Assembly (NCBI RefSeq): GCF_000766945.1
Contig: NZ_KN266209.1
Location: forward strand, 1 to 64,000
Reading direction: 5' to 3'
Origin: Cellvibrio mixtus subsp. mixtus J3-8
GTDB taxonomy: Bacteria > Pseudomonadota > Gammaproteobacteria > Pseudomonadales > Cellvibrionaceae
DNA: 64,000 bases
Of this stretch, positions 10,243 to 19,402 are shown piece after piece. The translations under genes were made by a program, and so were the position numbers. Positions within the stretch are counted from its first letter, which is position 1; each line of letters opens with the position of its first letter. A model generated the notes under the pieces. The model saw only the letters and a list, made by a program, of their open reading frames with translations. It did no database searches and had not been told where the DNA came from.

Positions 10243-10282
10243 AAATAAAAGGGCCGACTCTCGCGAATCGGCCCTTTATTTT
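10243..10282 (-). terminator. Terminator downstream of dnaJ
   Basis: AAGGGCCGA/TCGGCCCTT with a 10-base loop, flanked by A-rich and T-rich runs so that both strands could terminate. On the minus strand it ends the dnaJ transcript 12 bases after the stop. Confidence 0.85.
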
Positions 10283-10293
10283 CCGAGCGTCAA

Positions 10294-11415
10294 TTACTCA
10301 TTAAAAAACTTCTTAACCCCATCAAACCAACTCGACTGTTTGGGGGAATACTTTCCGCCTTTCATGGTTGCCTGAAATTCTTTAAGCAATTCTTTTTGTT
10401 TGCTGGTGAGGTTTACTGGAGTTTCAACGACAACCCGACAAAGCAAATCACCCACACCACCACCGCGCACTGGTGTAACACCTTTGCCACGCAGTTTGAA
10501 TAATTTTCCGGTTTGGGTTTCTGCAGGAACTTTTAATTTTACACGCCCATCGAGTGTGGGAACTTCGAGTTCACCGCCGAGTGCCGCGTCAACGAAATCA
10601 ATCGGGACTTCGCAATATAAATCGGCACCGTCGCGTTTGAAAATGTTGTGTTCGCGCACATGGACCTGCACATACAAGTCACCGCTTGGGCCACCGTCAG
10701 CGCCCGCTTCACCTTCACCGGATAAACGAATGCGATCACCAGTATCAACACCGGCAGGTACTTTAACTTGCAGGGTCTTGGTTTCTTCGGTACGCCCCTG
10801 GCCATTACAGGATTTACAGGGATCAGAAATAATCGTTCCGCGGCCGCGACATGACGGACAGGTTTGCTGCACGGAGAAAAAACCTTGCTGCATACGCACT
10901 TGTCCATGGCCACCGCAGGTAGTACAGGTCACCGGTTTGCTGCCCGGTTTTGCACCGGAACCATCGCAGGTTTTACAGGACACCAACGTTGGGACTTTAA
11001 TTTGTACGCTGGTACCTTTAACAGCATCTTCCAAACTTAATTCGAGGTTGTAGCGCAAATCCGAACCGCGGCTCGGGCCGCCACGACCACCGCGCCCGCC
11101 ACCGAAAATATCGCCGAACACATCGCCAAAAATATCGCTGAAATTACCGAAGCCTGCACCACCAGCGCCGCCGCCCATACCCGCTTGCCCATCTACACCG
11201 GCATGACCAAAACGATCATAAGCCGCGCGCTTGTTTTCGTCGGACAACACTTCGTAAGCCTCGTTGGCTTCCTTGAATTTTTCTTCCGCCTTGGGGTCAT
11301 CCGGATTGCGGTCAGGATGGAATTTCATCGCCACACGGCGATAAGCTTTTTTCAATTCGGCTGCGTCTACATCTTTCTGGACGCCGAGGATTTCGTAGTA
11401 ATCGCGTTTTGCCAT
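10294..11415 (-). CDS. dnaJ: Chaperone DnaJ (Hsp40)
   Basis: 373 residues. The J domain (1-70) has the HPD motif in [10 protein letters not shown], a glycine/phenylalanine-rich stretch follows (about 75-115), then four CxxCxGxG zinc-finger repeats (about 145-215) and the C-terminal substrate-binding domains. DnaJ delivers unfolded protein to DnaK and stimulates its ATPase. It follows dnaK by 207 bp, and that gap holds a strong hairpin, so dnaJ is probably read from the grpE/dnaK promoters at reduced level. No separate sigma-32 promoter was seen in the gap. Confidence 0.99.
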   Translation of the reverse strand: MAKRDYYEILGVQKDVDAAELKKAYRRVAMKFHPDRNPDDPKAEEKFKEANEAYEVLSDENKRAAYDRFGHAGVDGQAGMGGGAGGAGFGNFSDIFGDVFGDIFGGGRGGRGGPSRGSDLRYNLELSLEDAVKGTSVQIKVPTLVSCKTCDGSGAKPGSKPVTCTTCGGHGQVRMQQGFFSVQQTCPSCRGRGTIISDPCKSCNGQGRTEETKTLQVKVPAGVDTGDRIRLSGEGEAGADGGPSGDLYVQVHVREHNIFKRDGADLYCEVPIDFVDAALGGELEVPTLDGRVKLKVPAETQTGKLFKLRGKGVTPVRGGGVGDLLCRVVVETPVNLTSKQKELLKEFQATMKGGKYSPKQSSWFDGVKKFFNE

Positions 11416-11564
11416 GGTTACACCGATAAAAGAAATGCAAGTTACATTTCACTAAAAATTTCACATAGCCCGTATGGAGCCTAACGAAATACGGGATCAG
11501 TCATTAAAAACATTTTCCGTATTCGCCACGTTTTATACGGATTACATTTGCCTGTTCTTACATG

Positions 11565-11592
11565 ACAAATGCGGGCATAGGCCCGCATTTGT
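11565..11592 (-). repeat. Perfect hairpin in the dnaK-dnaJ gap
   Basis: A 12-bp perfect stem ACAAATGCGGGC/GCCCGCATTTGT with a 4-base loop. No U-run follows on the minus strand, so it looks like a processing, stability or leaky-termination element setting the DnaK:DnaJ ratio rather than a full terminator. Confidence 0.75.
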
Positions 11593-11622
11593 TCTTTATA
11601 CTTCCGTCAAGCAATCGAAAAC

Positions 11623-13560
11623 TTATTTCTTGTCTTCTTTCACTTCTTCGAACTCGGCGTCTACAACACCGTCGTCCGCTGGTTTGCTACCGCCAGCTTG
11701 CTGTGCGCCCGCACCTGCAGCGCCCGCTTGTGCACCGGCTTGTTGCTCGGCGTAAAGTTTTTGCGCAAGTGAACCTGATGCTTCAGTCAGCTTGGTAGTT
11801 GCTTCTTCGATCTTCGCCAGATCATCACCTTTGGCTACATCGCGCGCTTGAGTAAGGGCAGCTTCAATTGCCGATTTTTCATCAGCAGTCGCTTTGTCGC
11901 CCGCATCTTTCAAGGTTTTTTCTGTTGCATGGATCAAACCTTCAAGCGTGTTGCGTGCAGTTACGATTTCCGCAAACTTGCGATCCGCTTCAGCATTCGC
12001 TTCGGCATCTTTTACCATTTTCTGGATTTCTTCATCGCTCAAACCGGAAGAAGCCTTAATCACGATGGATTGCTCTTTACCCGTCGCTTTGTCTTTCGCA
12101 CTTACATTCAAAATACCGTTTGCGTCGATATCAAAAGTCACTTCGATTTGCGGGATACCGCGTTGTGCAGGCGGAATATCGGCCAAATCAAAACGACCCA
12201 GCGATTTGTTTTGCGATGCTTGTTTACGCTCACCTTGTACGACGTGAATTGTCACTGCAGTCTGGTTGTCATCTGCTGTTGAAAACACTTGCGATTTCTT
12301 GGTTGGAATCGTGGTGTTTTTGTCGATCAACGGAGTCGCTACACCACCCATGGTTTCAATACCCAGGGTCAATGGAGTTACGTCCAGCAACAATACATCT
12401 TTAACATCGCCCGCCAACACCGCGCCCTGAATCGCTGCGCCGATTGCAACGGCTTCGTCCGGGTTCACGTCTTTACGTGGCTCTTTGCCGAAGAAATCCG
12501 CTACCGCTTTTTGCACGAGCGGCATACGCGTTTGGCCACCTACCAAAATAACATCATCGATATCACTGATAGATTTACCCGAATCTTTAATCGCTTGTTT
12601 CACTGGCTCCATTGAGCGAGTTACCAATTCTTCTACCAACGACTCAAGTTTCGCCCGCGTCAGTTTTACCACCAGATGCTTTGGACCTGTTGCATCAGCA
12701 GTGATGTACGGAAGGTTCACTTCCGTTTGCTGGCTGGATGACAATTCGATCTTGGCTTTTTCTGCGGCTTCTTTCAAACGTTGCAATGCCAGTGGATCAT
12801 TGTGCAGATCGATACCGGTATCTTTCTTGAACGTTTCCGCCAGGAATTCAATCAAGCGCATATCAAAGTCTTCACCACCGAGGAAAGTATCGCCGTTGGT
12901 TGAAAGCACTTCGAATTGATGTTCGCCATCTACGTCAGCAATTTCGATAATAGAAATATCGAACGTACCACCACCCAGGTCGTATACCGCGATAGTGCGA
13001 TCACCTACGCCTTTATCCAAACCATAAGCCAAGGCAGCAGCGGTTGGTTCGTTGATGATACGTTTGACATCCAGGCCTGCGATACGGCCGGCATCTTTAG
13101 TAGCTTGACGTTGTGAATCGTTGAAATAAGCAGGAACAGTAATTACCGCTTCGGTAACTTTTTCGCCGAGATAATCTTCAGCGGTTTTTTTCATTTTCTT
13201 CAGCACTTCAGCAGAAATTTGTGGCGGTGCTTTTTTATCGCCCTTCACTTCTACCCAGGCGTCGCCGTTGTCAGCCGCAACGATTTTGTAGGGCACCATT
13301 TTGATATCTTTTTGCACTACATCATCTTTGAATTTACGGCCAATCAAACGCTTGACTGCAAATAACGTGTTATGTGGGTTGGTTACAGCCTGGCGCTTGG
13401 CCGATTGGCCAACCAGAATTTCGTCATCATTAGTGAATGCAATAATTGACGGCGTAGTGCGATCGCCTTCGGCGTTTTCGATTACTTTTGGTTTGCCGCC
13501 TTCCAATACTGATACGCATGAGTTGGTGGTACCCAAATCGATGCCGATAATTTTGCCCAT
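11623..13560 (-). CDS. dnaK: Chaperone DnaK (Hsp70)
   Basis: 645 residues, normal Hsp70 length. The start [15 protein letters not shown], the phosphate loop region [12 protein letters not shown], and VGGQTRMP mark the ATPase domain (1-385); the substrate domain and lid follow, with a Gly/Ala/Gln-rich tail ending in [11 protein letters not shown]-driven binding and release of unfolded proteins with DnaJ and GrpE. It lies 193 bp after grpE, and that gap carries a second sigma-32-like promoter at 13682-13709, so dnaK can be transcribed alone or with grpE. Confidence 0.99.
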   Translation of the reverse strand: MGKIIGIDLGTTNSCVSVLEGGKPKVIENAEGDRTTPSIIAFTNDDEILVGQSAKRQAVTNPHNTLFAVKRLIGRKFKDDVVQKDIKMVPYKIVAADNGDAWVEVKGDKKAPPQISAEVLKKMKKTAEDYLGEKVTEAVITVPAYFNDSQRQATKDAGRIAGLDVKRIINEPTAAALAYGLDKGVGDRTIAVYDLGGGTFDISIIEIADVDGEHQFEVLSTNGDTFLGGEDFDMRLIEFLAETFKKDTGIDLHNDPLALQRLKEAAEKAKIELSSSQQTEVNLPYITADATGPKHLVVKLTRAKLESLVEELVTRSMEPVKQAIKDSGKSISDIDDVILVGGQTRMPLVQKAVADFFGKEPRKDVNPDEAVAIGAAIQGAVLAGDVKDVLLLDVTPLTLGIETMGGVATPLIDKNTTIPTKKSQVFSTADDNQTAVTIHVVQGERKQASQNKSLGRFDLADIPPAQRGIPQIEVTFDIDANGILNVSAKDKATGKEQSIVIKASSGLSDEEIQKMVKDAEANAEADRKFAEIVTARNTLEGLIHATEKTLKDAGDKATADEKSAIEAALTQARDVAKGDDLAKIEEATTKLTEASGSLAQKLYAEQQAGAQAGAAGAGAQQAGGSKPADDGVVDAEFEEVKEDKK

Positions 13561-13681
13561 GGTGTTGCTCCTAAAATGCTATTTGTTGCTGGGTGCAATT
13601 TAATTTGCACTGAATTGTTGGTTTCTTGCCTCAGTTGTCGCAGATCGTCAGGGATTTGCGTTTTGTTGGCAGTTGGTTTCT

Positions 13682-13709
13682 ATATTGGCGCCGGGTAATT
13701 AAATTCAAG
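13682..13709 (-). promoter_or_regulatory. Second sigma-32-type promoter, directly before dnaK
   Basis: Minus strand: CTTGAA (13704-13709), 14-bp spacer, GCCAATAT (13682-13689), against the heat-shock consensus CTTGAA...CCCCATNT (6 of 8 at -10). The spacing is identical to that of the grpE promoter. Transcription would start about 115 bases before dnaK. Confidence 0.6.
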
Positions 13710-13753
13710 CCCGGTGCTAAAAAATCCCTGTTTCACATTTGGCCATTACCGCT

Positions 13754-14332
13754 TTACGGCGCCTTGGAAACAACTACCATCGCCGGGCGAACCAAACGGC
13801 CATGGAGGGTGTAACCTTTTTGGAAACAGTTAATAACGGTATTGGGTTCTACATCCGGATTTGGCACTGCGGATACCGCTTGATGCAGGTTCGGATCAAA
13901 AGGCTCGCCATTAGGATTAACCACAACTACCTGGTGGCGAGCCAGTGCATCCACAAATGATTTGTGCGTTAGCTGGATACCTTCTGCAATCGCGGTCAAG
14001 GCTTCGTCGCTGGAATCAATCGACGAAAGCGCACGCTCCAGGTTATCCACTACCGGCAGCAGATCATTCACAATTTTTTCCAGCCCGAACTTATGGGCCT
14101 TTTCAATATCCTGCTCGGCGCGGCGACGTGCGTTTTGTGCCTCCGCCTGGGCGCGCAGACCTTGCTCTTTAGCCGACTCGTAAGCCGCCGCCAGCGTTGC
14201 CAACTGCGCTTGCAGGGTTTCGATATTTACCTCCGCCGCTTCCGGTTGGGCCTGTTCGGCTGCATCAGCGGGCTGGGCGTCGGTTGCATTTTTAATGTCG
14301 GTGTAATCTTGAGTTGACACTTTATTCTCCAA
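13754..14332 (-). CDS. grpE: Nucleotide exchange factor GrpE
   Basis: 192 residues. A long coiled-coil helix (about residues 35-90, EQAQPEAAEVNIETLQ onward) precedes the four-helix region and the C-terminal beta domain (FDPNLHQAVSAVPN, GYTLHGRLVRPAMVVVS), which contacts DnaK. GrpE drives ADP release from DnaK and acts as thermosensor of the system. First gene of the heat-shock cluster; a near-perfect sigma-32 promoter lies 80 bases upstream. Confidence 0.98.
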   Translation of the reverse strand: MENKVSTQDYTDIKNATDAQPADAAEQAQPEAAEVNIETLQAQLATLAAAYESAKEQGLRAQAEAQNARRRAEQDIEKAHKFGLEKIVNDLLPVVDNLERALSSIDSSDEALTAIAEGIQLTHKSFVDALARHQVVVVNPNGEPFDPNLHQAVSAVPNPDVEPNTVINCFQKGYTLHGRLVRPAMVVVSKAP

Positions 14333-14411
14333 TCACGTGTTGGGGCGGCGGCATTGCCACCGGGTTAACTCGAACAGCCATATAAGGCGTCCCATTAAGA
14401 CAGTGGGGCCT

Positions 14412-14439
14412 ATATGGGGCTGGGAGAAGGAGATTCAAG
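14412..14439 (-). promoter_or_regulatory. Sigma-32 heat-shock promoter of grpE
   Basis: Minus strand: CTTGAA (14434-14439), 14-bp spacer, CCCCATAT (14412-14419). Both boxes match the RpoH consensus fully. The start of transcription should fall near 14405, about 70 bases before grpE. Confidence 0.85.
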
Positions 14440-14685
14440 CGCTGGCGCTAAAGTTTTTGTGGATAAATCCGATGGTTACGCTGGGCAGATATTGAACAAA
14501 ACGGGCCGTAATTTGTGCCTATACTCAAAAGCACTGAACTGGTTTTTGATCGAATTTCAATGAAAAAACAGCACCAATGTTGTGCAACAAATAATGAATT
14601 ATATGCCAAAAAGGTAATTTTTCCCGCACTTCAAACCGTTGGGAATAACGCCATTAAATACTTGGTATTGTCAGCAAAATACTAT

Positions 14686-14725
14686 TTGACAACGTTGTCC
14701 ATGAGACCTATTGTCCATGAGACCT
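14686..14725 (+). promoter_or_regulatory. Candidate chemoreceptor promoter overlapped by a 15-bp direct repeat
   Basis: TTGACA (14686-14691), 17-bp spacer, TATTGT (14709-14714). The 15-mer TTGTCCATGAGACCT occurs at 14695-14709 and again at 14711-14725, one base apart, covering the spacer, the -10 box and the expected start of transcription. The position suggests a binding site for a regulator or a recent slip duplication. Confidence 0.45.
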
Positions 14726-14759
14726 GTTTATAAGTTCGCCACCCAGAGGGCCTTTCACT

Positions 14760-16379
14760 ATGTCATTGCGCGTTAAAATCTGGATTGTATCTGCCCAAAT
14801 CCTGCTCGGCCTTCTGGGAATGATGCTGATTGGTTTGTTCACTGTTCGCTACTCATCCAACCAGGATAACGCTGCACGGGTGGAGCAATTGCTTAACAGC
14901 ACCTATGACACCGTAATCCAGATGGAACAAATGGCCGCCCGCGGTGAAATGACTGATGAAGCGGCACAGAAGATTGCCACCCAAATATTGCGCAATAACA
15001 TTTATCACAAGTCGGAGTATGTGTATGTCGCCGATGAAAAGATGAACTTCGTTGCTGCACCGCTCGACCCGGAATTGCATGGCACCAGCTTCCATGAATT
15101 TAAAGATGGCAATGGCCGCAGCGTGGGAGAAATCTTGCTCAAGGCAGTAGGCAATGCCCAAGGCCAAACCGCACGCTATCACTGGACCCAGAAACAAGCT
15201 GATGGCTCAATTGAGGACAAACTCTCCATCGCCAAATTATCCCCGCGCTGGAAATGGGTGGTAGGAACCGGTATCGGCTTTAACGAGGTTAATGCGCGCT
15301 TTTGGGAAACGGCCAAATGGCAGTTGGGAATTTGTATCCTGGTCATGCTGGTGATTGTGGTGCCCGTCATACTGTTTGCGCGCAAGCTGGATAACGGCCT
15401 TGGTGCAGAACTGAAAGAAGTACTCACATTGGTACGTGCTGTAGCAGATGGCGACCTGACCGAGCACAGCTCACATCGCGCGCCAGAAGATAGCATCTAT
15501 GGTTCGGTAGTCCGCATGCGCCAGAATTTGCGCGATATGCTGAGCAGCATCTCCTCCATGGTGTCGCGCCTGCACGAAATCAGCGATGACATCGTCCACA
15601 AAGCGGAAACCAGTACCGCCATGGCAGAAGACCAAAGCTCCAATACCATTAAAATCGCGTCTTCGGCAGAAGAGTTCAATATGCAAACCAAGGACGCCAT
15701 GCAACAAGCCAAGGTTGCGACCAACCAGACTGACCACGCCTCCAAAACGGCTAATCAAGGTCAAAAACTGATTTCCAATGCAGTGAAGAGTTTTGTTGAA
15801 ATCGACAATAGTGTGATTCAGACCCAAGGCAGTATTGACGATCTGGCTGGCCGTATTAACAGTATTTCCGCGGTTATTTCGGTGATTAGTGAAGTAGCAA
15901 ACCAAACCAATTTATTAGCCCTCAATGCCGCCATTGAGGCCGCCCGCGCCGGTGAACAGGGGCGCGGTTTTGCGGTGGTTGCTGACGAAGTACGCCAATT
16001 GGCACAACGCACAACCCAGGCCACGACTGAAATCAGCGATACCATTACGGCCGTCCAACATTCCAGTCGCGTGGCAAAACAAAATATGGACGATATGGTG
16101 ACCCAATTGAAAGACGGCATCGCCCAAACCCGCCAGGGGGGAGAGATCGTGGAAAGTGTTCGCAAGGAGACGGATGAGGTCGCCAAAATGGTGGCCCATA
16201 TCGGTAATTCATTGATTGAGCATGTCCAGGCAAGCAGCTTGATTCTGGAGTACGTCAGCCATGTTGAACAATCATCCCTGGGAACCAAGGATGCGGCGCG
16301 CGGGACATTGGTAGCCTCGCAGCAAATCCGCGATGCGTCAGATGAACTTAGTCGCAAACTGGAGGGCTTCCGCCTTTAA
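14760..16379 (+). CDS. Methyl-accepting chemotaxis protein with single Cache sensor
   Basis: 539 residues. TM1 at about 8-28, a periplasmic single-Cache (sCache_2) sensor at about 35-185 ([26 protein letters not shown]), TM2 at about 190-210, a HAMP region, then the cytoplasmic signalling domain. The highly conserved hairpin tip reads [35 protein letters not shown], given here in two known blocks around [16 protein letters not shown]. It would couple ligand sensing to CheA/CheW. sCache_2 receptors often bind small carboxylates, but the ligand here is unknown. Stands alone with its own candidate promoter and terminator. Confidence 0.95.
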   Translation: MSLRVKIWIVSAQILLGLLGMMLIGLFTVRYSSNQDNAARVEQLLNSTYDTVIQMEQMAARGEMTDEAAQKIATQILRNNIYHKSEYVYVADEKMNFVAAPLDPELHGTSFHEFKDGNGRSVGEILLKAVGNAQGQTARYHWTQKQADGSIEDKLSIAKLSPRWKWVVGTGIGFNEVNARFWETAKWQLGICILVMLVIVVPVILFARKLDNGLGAELKEVLTLVRAVADGDLTEHSSHRAPEDSIYGSVVRMRQNLRDMLSSISSMVSRLHEISDDIVHKAETSTAMAEDQSSNTIKIASSAEEFNMQTKDAMQQAKVATNQTDHASKTANQGQKLISNAVKSFVEIDNSVIQTQGSIDDLAGRINSISAVISVISEVANQTNLLALNAAIEAARAGEQGRGFAVVADEVRQLAQRTTQATTEISDTITAVQHSSRVAKQNMDDMVTQLKDGIAQTRQGGEIVESVRKETDEVAKMVAHIGNSLIEHVQASSLILEYVSHVEQSSLGTKDAARGTLVASQQIRDASDELSRKLEGFRL

Positions 16380-16385
16380 ACAGGC

Positions 16386-16422
16386 TTGCTGTTTTACCAT
16401 CAAACACTGTATAAATAGCCAG
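16386..16422 (+). promoter_or_regulatory. Candidate recN promoter with LexA-like operator
   Basis: TTGCTG (16386-16391), 18-bp spacer, TATAAA (16410-16415). A LexA-like dyad CTGT-N8-CCAG (16407-16422) overlaps the -10 box; it matches 14 of the 20 positions of the Escherichia coli SOS box, with one mismatch in the CTGT/ACAG half-sites. Transcription would start within the left arm of the preceding terminator, so recN mRNA would not contain the full hairpin. Confidence 0.45.
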
Positions 16423-16453
16423 ATACGAAATAACCACGTATCTGGCTTTTTTA
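16417..16453 (+). terminator. Terminator of the chemoreceptor gene
   Basis: AGCCAGATACG/CGTATCTGGCT, 11-bp perfect stem, 9-base loop, followed by TTTTTTATTT. Confidence 0.92.
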
Positions 16454-16498
16454 TTTCACATTACCTGTGCTGCGCGCCGCCAATCATCCGGATTGCTT

Positions 16499-18169
16499 AT
16501 GCTCACTCATTTGAATATCCAAAACTTTACGCTGGTGGATCACCTGGATCTGGATTTAAAACCAGGTATGACGGTTATTACCGGGGAGACCGGCGCAGGT
16601 AAATCCATCGTACTTGATGCACTGGGTCAAACCCTCGGTGATCGCGCCGATGGGGAGCGGGTGCGAGCTGGCGCAAGCCGTGCAGATATTTGTGCAACGT
16701 TTGATACACGCAAGATTCCCGCTGCGGCGGACTGGCTGGTCAATAATGATCTGCAACAAGCCGATCACCCCCATGAATGCTTGCTGCGCCGGGTAGTTGC
16801 GAGCGATGGCAAATCCAAAGCCTATATCAATGGTCAATCAGTAACCCTGCAACAGCTGCGCACCCTGGGTGAAATGCTTATTGATATTCACAGCCAGCAT
16901 GAGCATCAATCGCTGTTGGTCAAAGATACCCATCGCCGCCTGGTTGATGAATTTGCAGGGCAAACTGATCTGGCCAGGCAAGTTCGCCTGGCATGGCGTG
17001 AATGGCAGAGCCGACTGGAGCATTTTATCCATCTGCGTGACAACGCTGCAGAAGTAAATGCACGTTTCCAGTTGTTAAGTTATCAAGTAGATGAGTTAGA
17101 ACAGCTGGACCTGCAAACCGGCGAATTGGCAAAACTGGAAGCCGAGCAACGCAGTTTGGCCAATGCAGAGGAAATCCTGCGCGGCAGCCAACAACTGGCA
17201 GCATTTTGTGGCGATGATGAGCAAGGCTTAAGTATTAACCTGCATCGCGCCCTGCATATTTTGCGCAACCTGCCGGAAAAATCCGGGGCCCTGAAAAGCG
17301 CAGAAGAATTGCTTACCAGTGCGCAAATCCAGGTGGAAGAAGCACAACATGAAATCGAGCATCATATTGATAGTTTTGCATTGGACCCTGCGCGCCTGCA
17401 GCAGGTCGATGAGCGCCTGTCGATCATTTATGATCTGGCACGTAAACATCGGATCCAGCCTGAAGAACTGCCCGACCTGATCGACAAGCTAAGCGCCGAG
17501 CTTGAGCAATTGCAAGGTGGTGATGCCAAACTTGATCAATTGGCCCAACAAGTCGCCCAGGCCGAAAAAATCTATCGCCAACTGGCCGAACAACTTTCGG
17601 GTAAGCGTGCCAGGGCGGGAACATCACTCGCCAAACAAGTTAATGAACAACTCAAGTTGCTGGCAATGGAAAATGCCAAATTTAGCGTCAGTTTGATCCC
17701 GCTGGGTGATAAACCCGGCGCCAACGGTTTGGAAGAAGTGGAATTTTTGATCAGCACCAATCCCGGCCAAGCCCCGCGCCCACTGGGAAAGATCGCCTCT
17801 GGCGGTGAGCTATCGCGTATCAGTCTCGCTATACAGGTAGTAACCGCGCAAACCTCTGCGATCCCCACGCTGGTATTTGATGAAGTAGATGTAGGTATTG
17901 GCGGTGCCACAGGCGATGTGGTGGGCCAATTACTACGGCAACTGGGCGAACGCGGACAGGTTATTTGTGTGACCCATCTGGCACAGGTTGCCAGCAAAGG
18001 GCATCAGCATTTACAGGTAGTGAAAACAGCGAGTAGAAAATCTGCAGAATCGACACTGGTAGAGCTTGGTGGCGATGTACGAGTCGAAGAAATCGCGCGA
18101 ATGCTGGGTGGGCTGAAAATCACCGATCAATCATTGGCACATGCACGTGAAATACTGGCGCTTCAATAG
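16499..18169 (+). CDS. recN: DNA repair ATPase RecN
   Basis: 556 residues, an SMC-like ABC ATPase. Walker A GETGAGKS is near residue 33; a coiled-coil middle (about 150-370) carries the Glu/Gln-rich heptads; the C-terminal part has the signature ASGGELSRISLA and Walker B TLVFDEVDVGIGG. RecN holds and recruits broken DNA ends during recombinational repair and is SOS-induced in Escherichia coli. I start at the ATG 16499; a TTG at 16493 would add two residues. No strong ribosome site is seen. A LexA-like site lies 77 bases upstream. Confidence 0.97.
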   Translation: MLTHLNIQNFTLVDHLDLDLKPGMTVITGETGAGKSIVLDALGQTLGDRADGERVRAGASRADICATFDTRKIPAAADWLVNNDLQQADHPHECLLRRVVASDGKSKAYINGQSVTLQQLRTLGEMLIDIHSQHEHQSLLVKDTHRRLVDEFAGQTDLARQVRLAWREWQSRLEHFIHLRDNAAEVNARFQLLSYQVDELEQLDLQTGELAKLEAEQRSLANAEEILRGSQQLAAFCGDDEQGLSINLHRALHILRNLPEKSGALKSAEELLTSAQIQVEEAQHEIEHHIDSFALDPARLQQVDERLSIIYDLARKHRIQPEELPDLIDKLSAELEQLQGGDAKLDQLAQQVAQAEKIYRQLAEQLSGKRARAGTSLAKQVNEQLKLLAMENAKFSVSLIPLGDKPGANGLEEVEFLISTNPGQAPRPLGKIASGGELSRISLAIQVVTAQTSAIPTLVFDEVDVGIGGATGDVVGQLLRQLGERGQVICVTHLAQVASKGHQHLQVVKTASRKSAESTLVELGGDVRVEEIARMLGGLKITDQSLAHAREILALQ

Positions 18170-18192
18170 CAAAGAGACAAATGGCAGGCAAC

Positions 18193-18216
18193 AAAAAGGG
18201 CGCGATAAACGCGCCC
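18193..18216 (-). terminator. Terminator downstream of fur
   Basis: GGGCGCG/CGCGCCC with 5-base loop; the minus strand continues with TTTTTGTT. It lies 172 bases beyond the fur stop and convergently faces recN. The AT-rich stretch 18217-18388 between it and fur holds no gene; it carries three or four loose copies of an AACGTTT-like word. Confidence 0.8.
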
Positions 18217-18388
18217 TCAAGCAGTAATACAAATCAACGTTTCCTAAATCAAAAGCACTAACGTTTCTTTCAAAAACAATATATTTTTCAAAAAACAGCG
18301 AAAAGGTCAAACCAGTTAACGATTCTCTTTACCCAAGTTCTAACGTTTTTCACTCCAAAGCACTGCTTTCTCTAAATTTTCATATAAC

Positions 18389-18796
18389 CTAGCGTTTTTT
18401 GCGCACATAAAGCACCAGGCTATGATCGGTAAGCTCGAAGCCATACTCAGCGGCAATACGCTTTTGGAGTGCTTCAATCTCATCGTTATGGAACTCAATG
18501 ATGGTACCGGCATCTATATCGACCATGTGATCGTGATGCTCGCCGCGCGCCACTTCGAATACCGAATGTCCGCCATCGAAATTATGACGAACCACCAAAC
18601 CGGCAGTCTCAAATTGGGTTAATACCCGATAAACCGTTGCCAACCCAACATCATCACCTTGCTCCATTAGCGCCTTGTAAACATCTTCCGCGCTCATGTG
18701 ATGCTGCTCAGAGGACTCCAGCATTTGCAAAATTTTAACTCGCGGCAAAGTGACTTTAAGGCCAGCCTTGCGCAGCTCGTGGTTACCATCTGCCAT
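18389..18796 (-). CDS. fur: Ferric uptake regulator Fur
   Basis: 135 residues with the winged helix at the N-terminus (LKVTLPRVKIL, DVGLATVYRVLTQFE) and the metal-binding region GEHHDHMVDID. It represses iron-uptake genes when bound to ferrous iron. The CxxC pair found at this place in Escherichia coli Fur is absent (DIDAG instead), as in Pseudomonas Fur, so no structural zinc site of that type. An upstream in-frame ATG at 18808 would add four residues; the ATG at 18796 has GGGGGA close upstream. Divergent from bamE by 78 bp, the usual gammaproteobacterial arrangement. Confidence 0.97.
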   Translation of the reverse strand: MADGNHELRKAGLKVTLPRVKILQMLESSEQHHMSAEDVYKALMEQGDDVGLATVYRVLTQFETAGLVVRHNFDGGHSVFEVARGEHHDHMVDIDAGTIIEFHNDEIEALQKRIAAEYGFELTDHSLVLYVRKKR

Positions 18797-18874
18797 TATT
18801 TCCCCCAAACCCTTCTCAGTGTTCCTGTGGTTCGGGTATTATCCGCGTTCATTTTCGTTAGTGGAAGCCCTCGT

Positions 18875-19330
18875 ATGAAATTAGCCAGCCGTGTTTTTCT
18901 GGCCGTTATTGTTGCAACCAGTCTCACCGCCTGCTCCAGCTTCCGCTTTCCCGGTGTTTATAAAGTCGGCATCCAGCAAGGTCATATCATTACCGAAGAA
19001 ATGGTTTCCCAATTAAAATTGGGTATGTCCAAACGTCAGGTGCGCTTCGTCCTTGGCAATAGCCTGGTACCGGATACGTTTAATGATGATCGCTGGGATT
19101 ACCCGTACAGCGTGCGCCGTGGTTCGCAAGGCGAAATCACCCAATACCTGTACACGGTCTATTTTGAAAACGACAAACTGGTAAAAACCGAAGGTGATTA
19201 CCTGCCGGGCAAAGCACCGTTGAGTGGTGAGAAATCACGCCGCTACCTGGAAGATATGAATCGCGATGTACCTGTACCAACAGAAGATGCTACCCCAAGG
19301 GAAGTGCCCTTGCCGGACGGTAATAACTAA
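18875..19330 (+). CDS. bamE: Outer-membrane assembly lipoprotein BamE (OmlA)
   Basis: 151 residues. A lipoprotein signal peptide ends at LTAC, so Cys20 is the lipidated residue. The SmpA/OmlA fold follows, with GMSKRQVRFVLGNSLVPDTFNDDRWDY split around the conserved TKxxV..LG..P..D.F. .W.Y pattern. BamE is a subunit of the BAM complex that inserts beta-barrel proteins into the outer membrane. The C-terminal 35 residues are an acidic, proline-rich tail beyond the usual core. The start is fixed by the signal peptide. Divergent from fur. Confidence 0.95.
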   Translation: MKLASRVFLAVIVATSLTACSSFRFPGVYKVGIQQGHIITEEMVSQLKLGMSKRQVRFVLGNSLVPDTFNDDRWDYPYSVRRGSQGEITQYLYTVYFENDKLVKTEGDYLPGKAPLSGEKSRRYLEDMNRDVPVPTEDATPREVPLPDGNN

Positions 19331-19345
19331 ATCATTGCTTGAAGC

Positions 19346-19374
19346 AAAAAACGCCCGGCTTACCGGGCGTTTTT
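19346..19374. terminator. Bidirectional terminator between bamE and the cyclase gene
   Basis: AAAACGCCCGG/CCGGGCGTTTT with loop CTTA, A-run and T-run on the two sides; serves the convergent genes on both strands. Confidence 0.93.
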
Positions 19375-19402
19375 ATAAGGGGATGATTTGTATTAAAAAG
19401 TG

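Noticed and set aside
10400-13603. Several long plus-strand open frames opposite dnaJ and dnaK
   Set aside because: They mirror the strongly biased codons of the conserved genes, have no domains and no ribosome sites.
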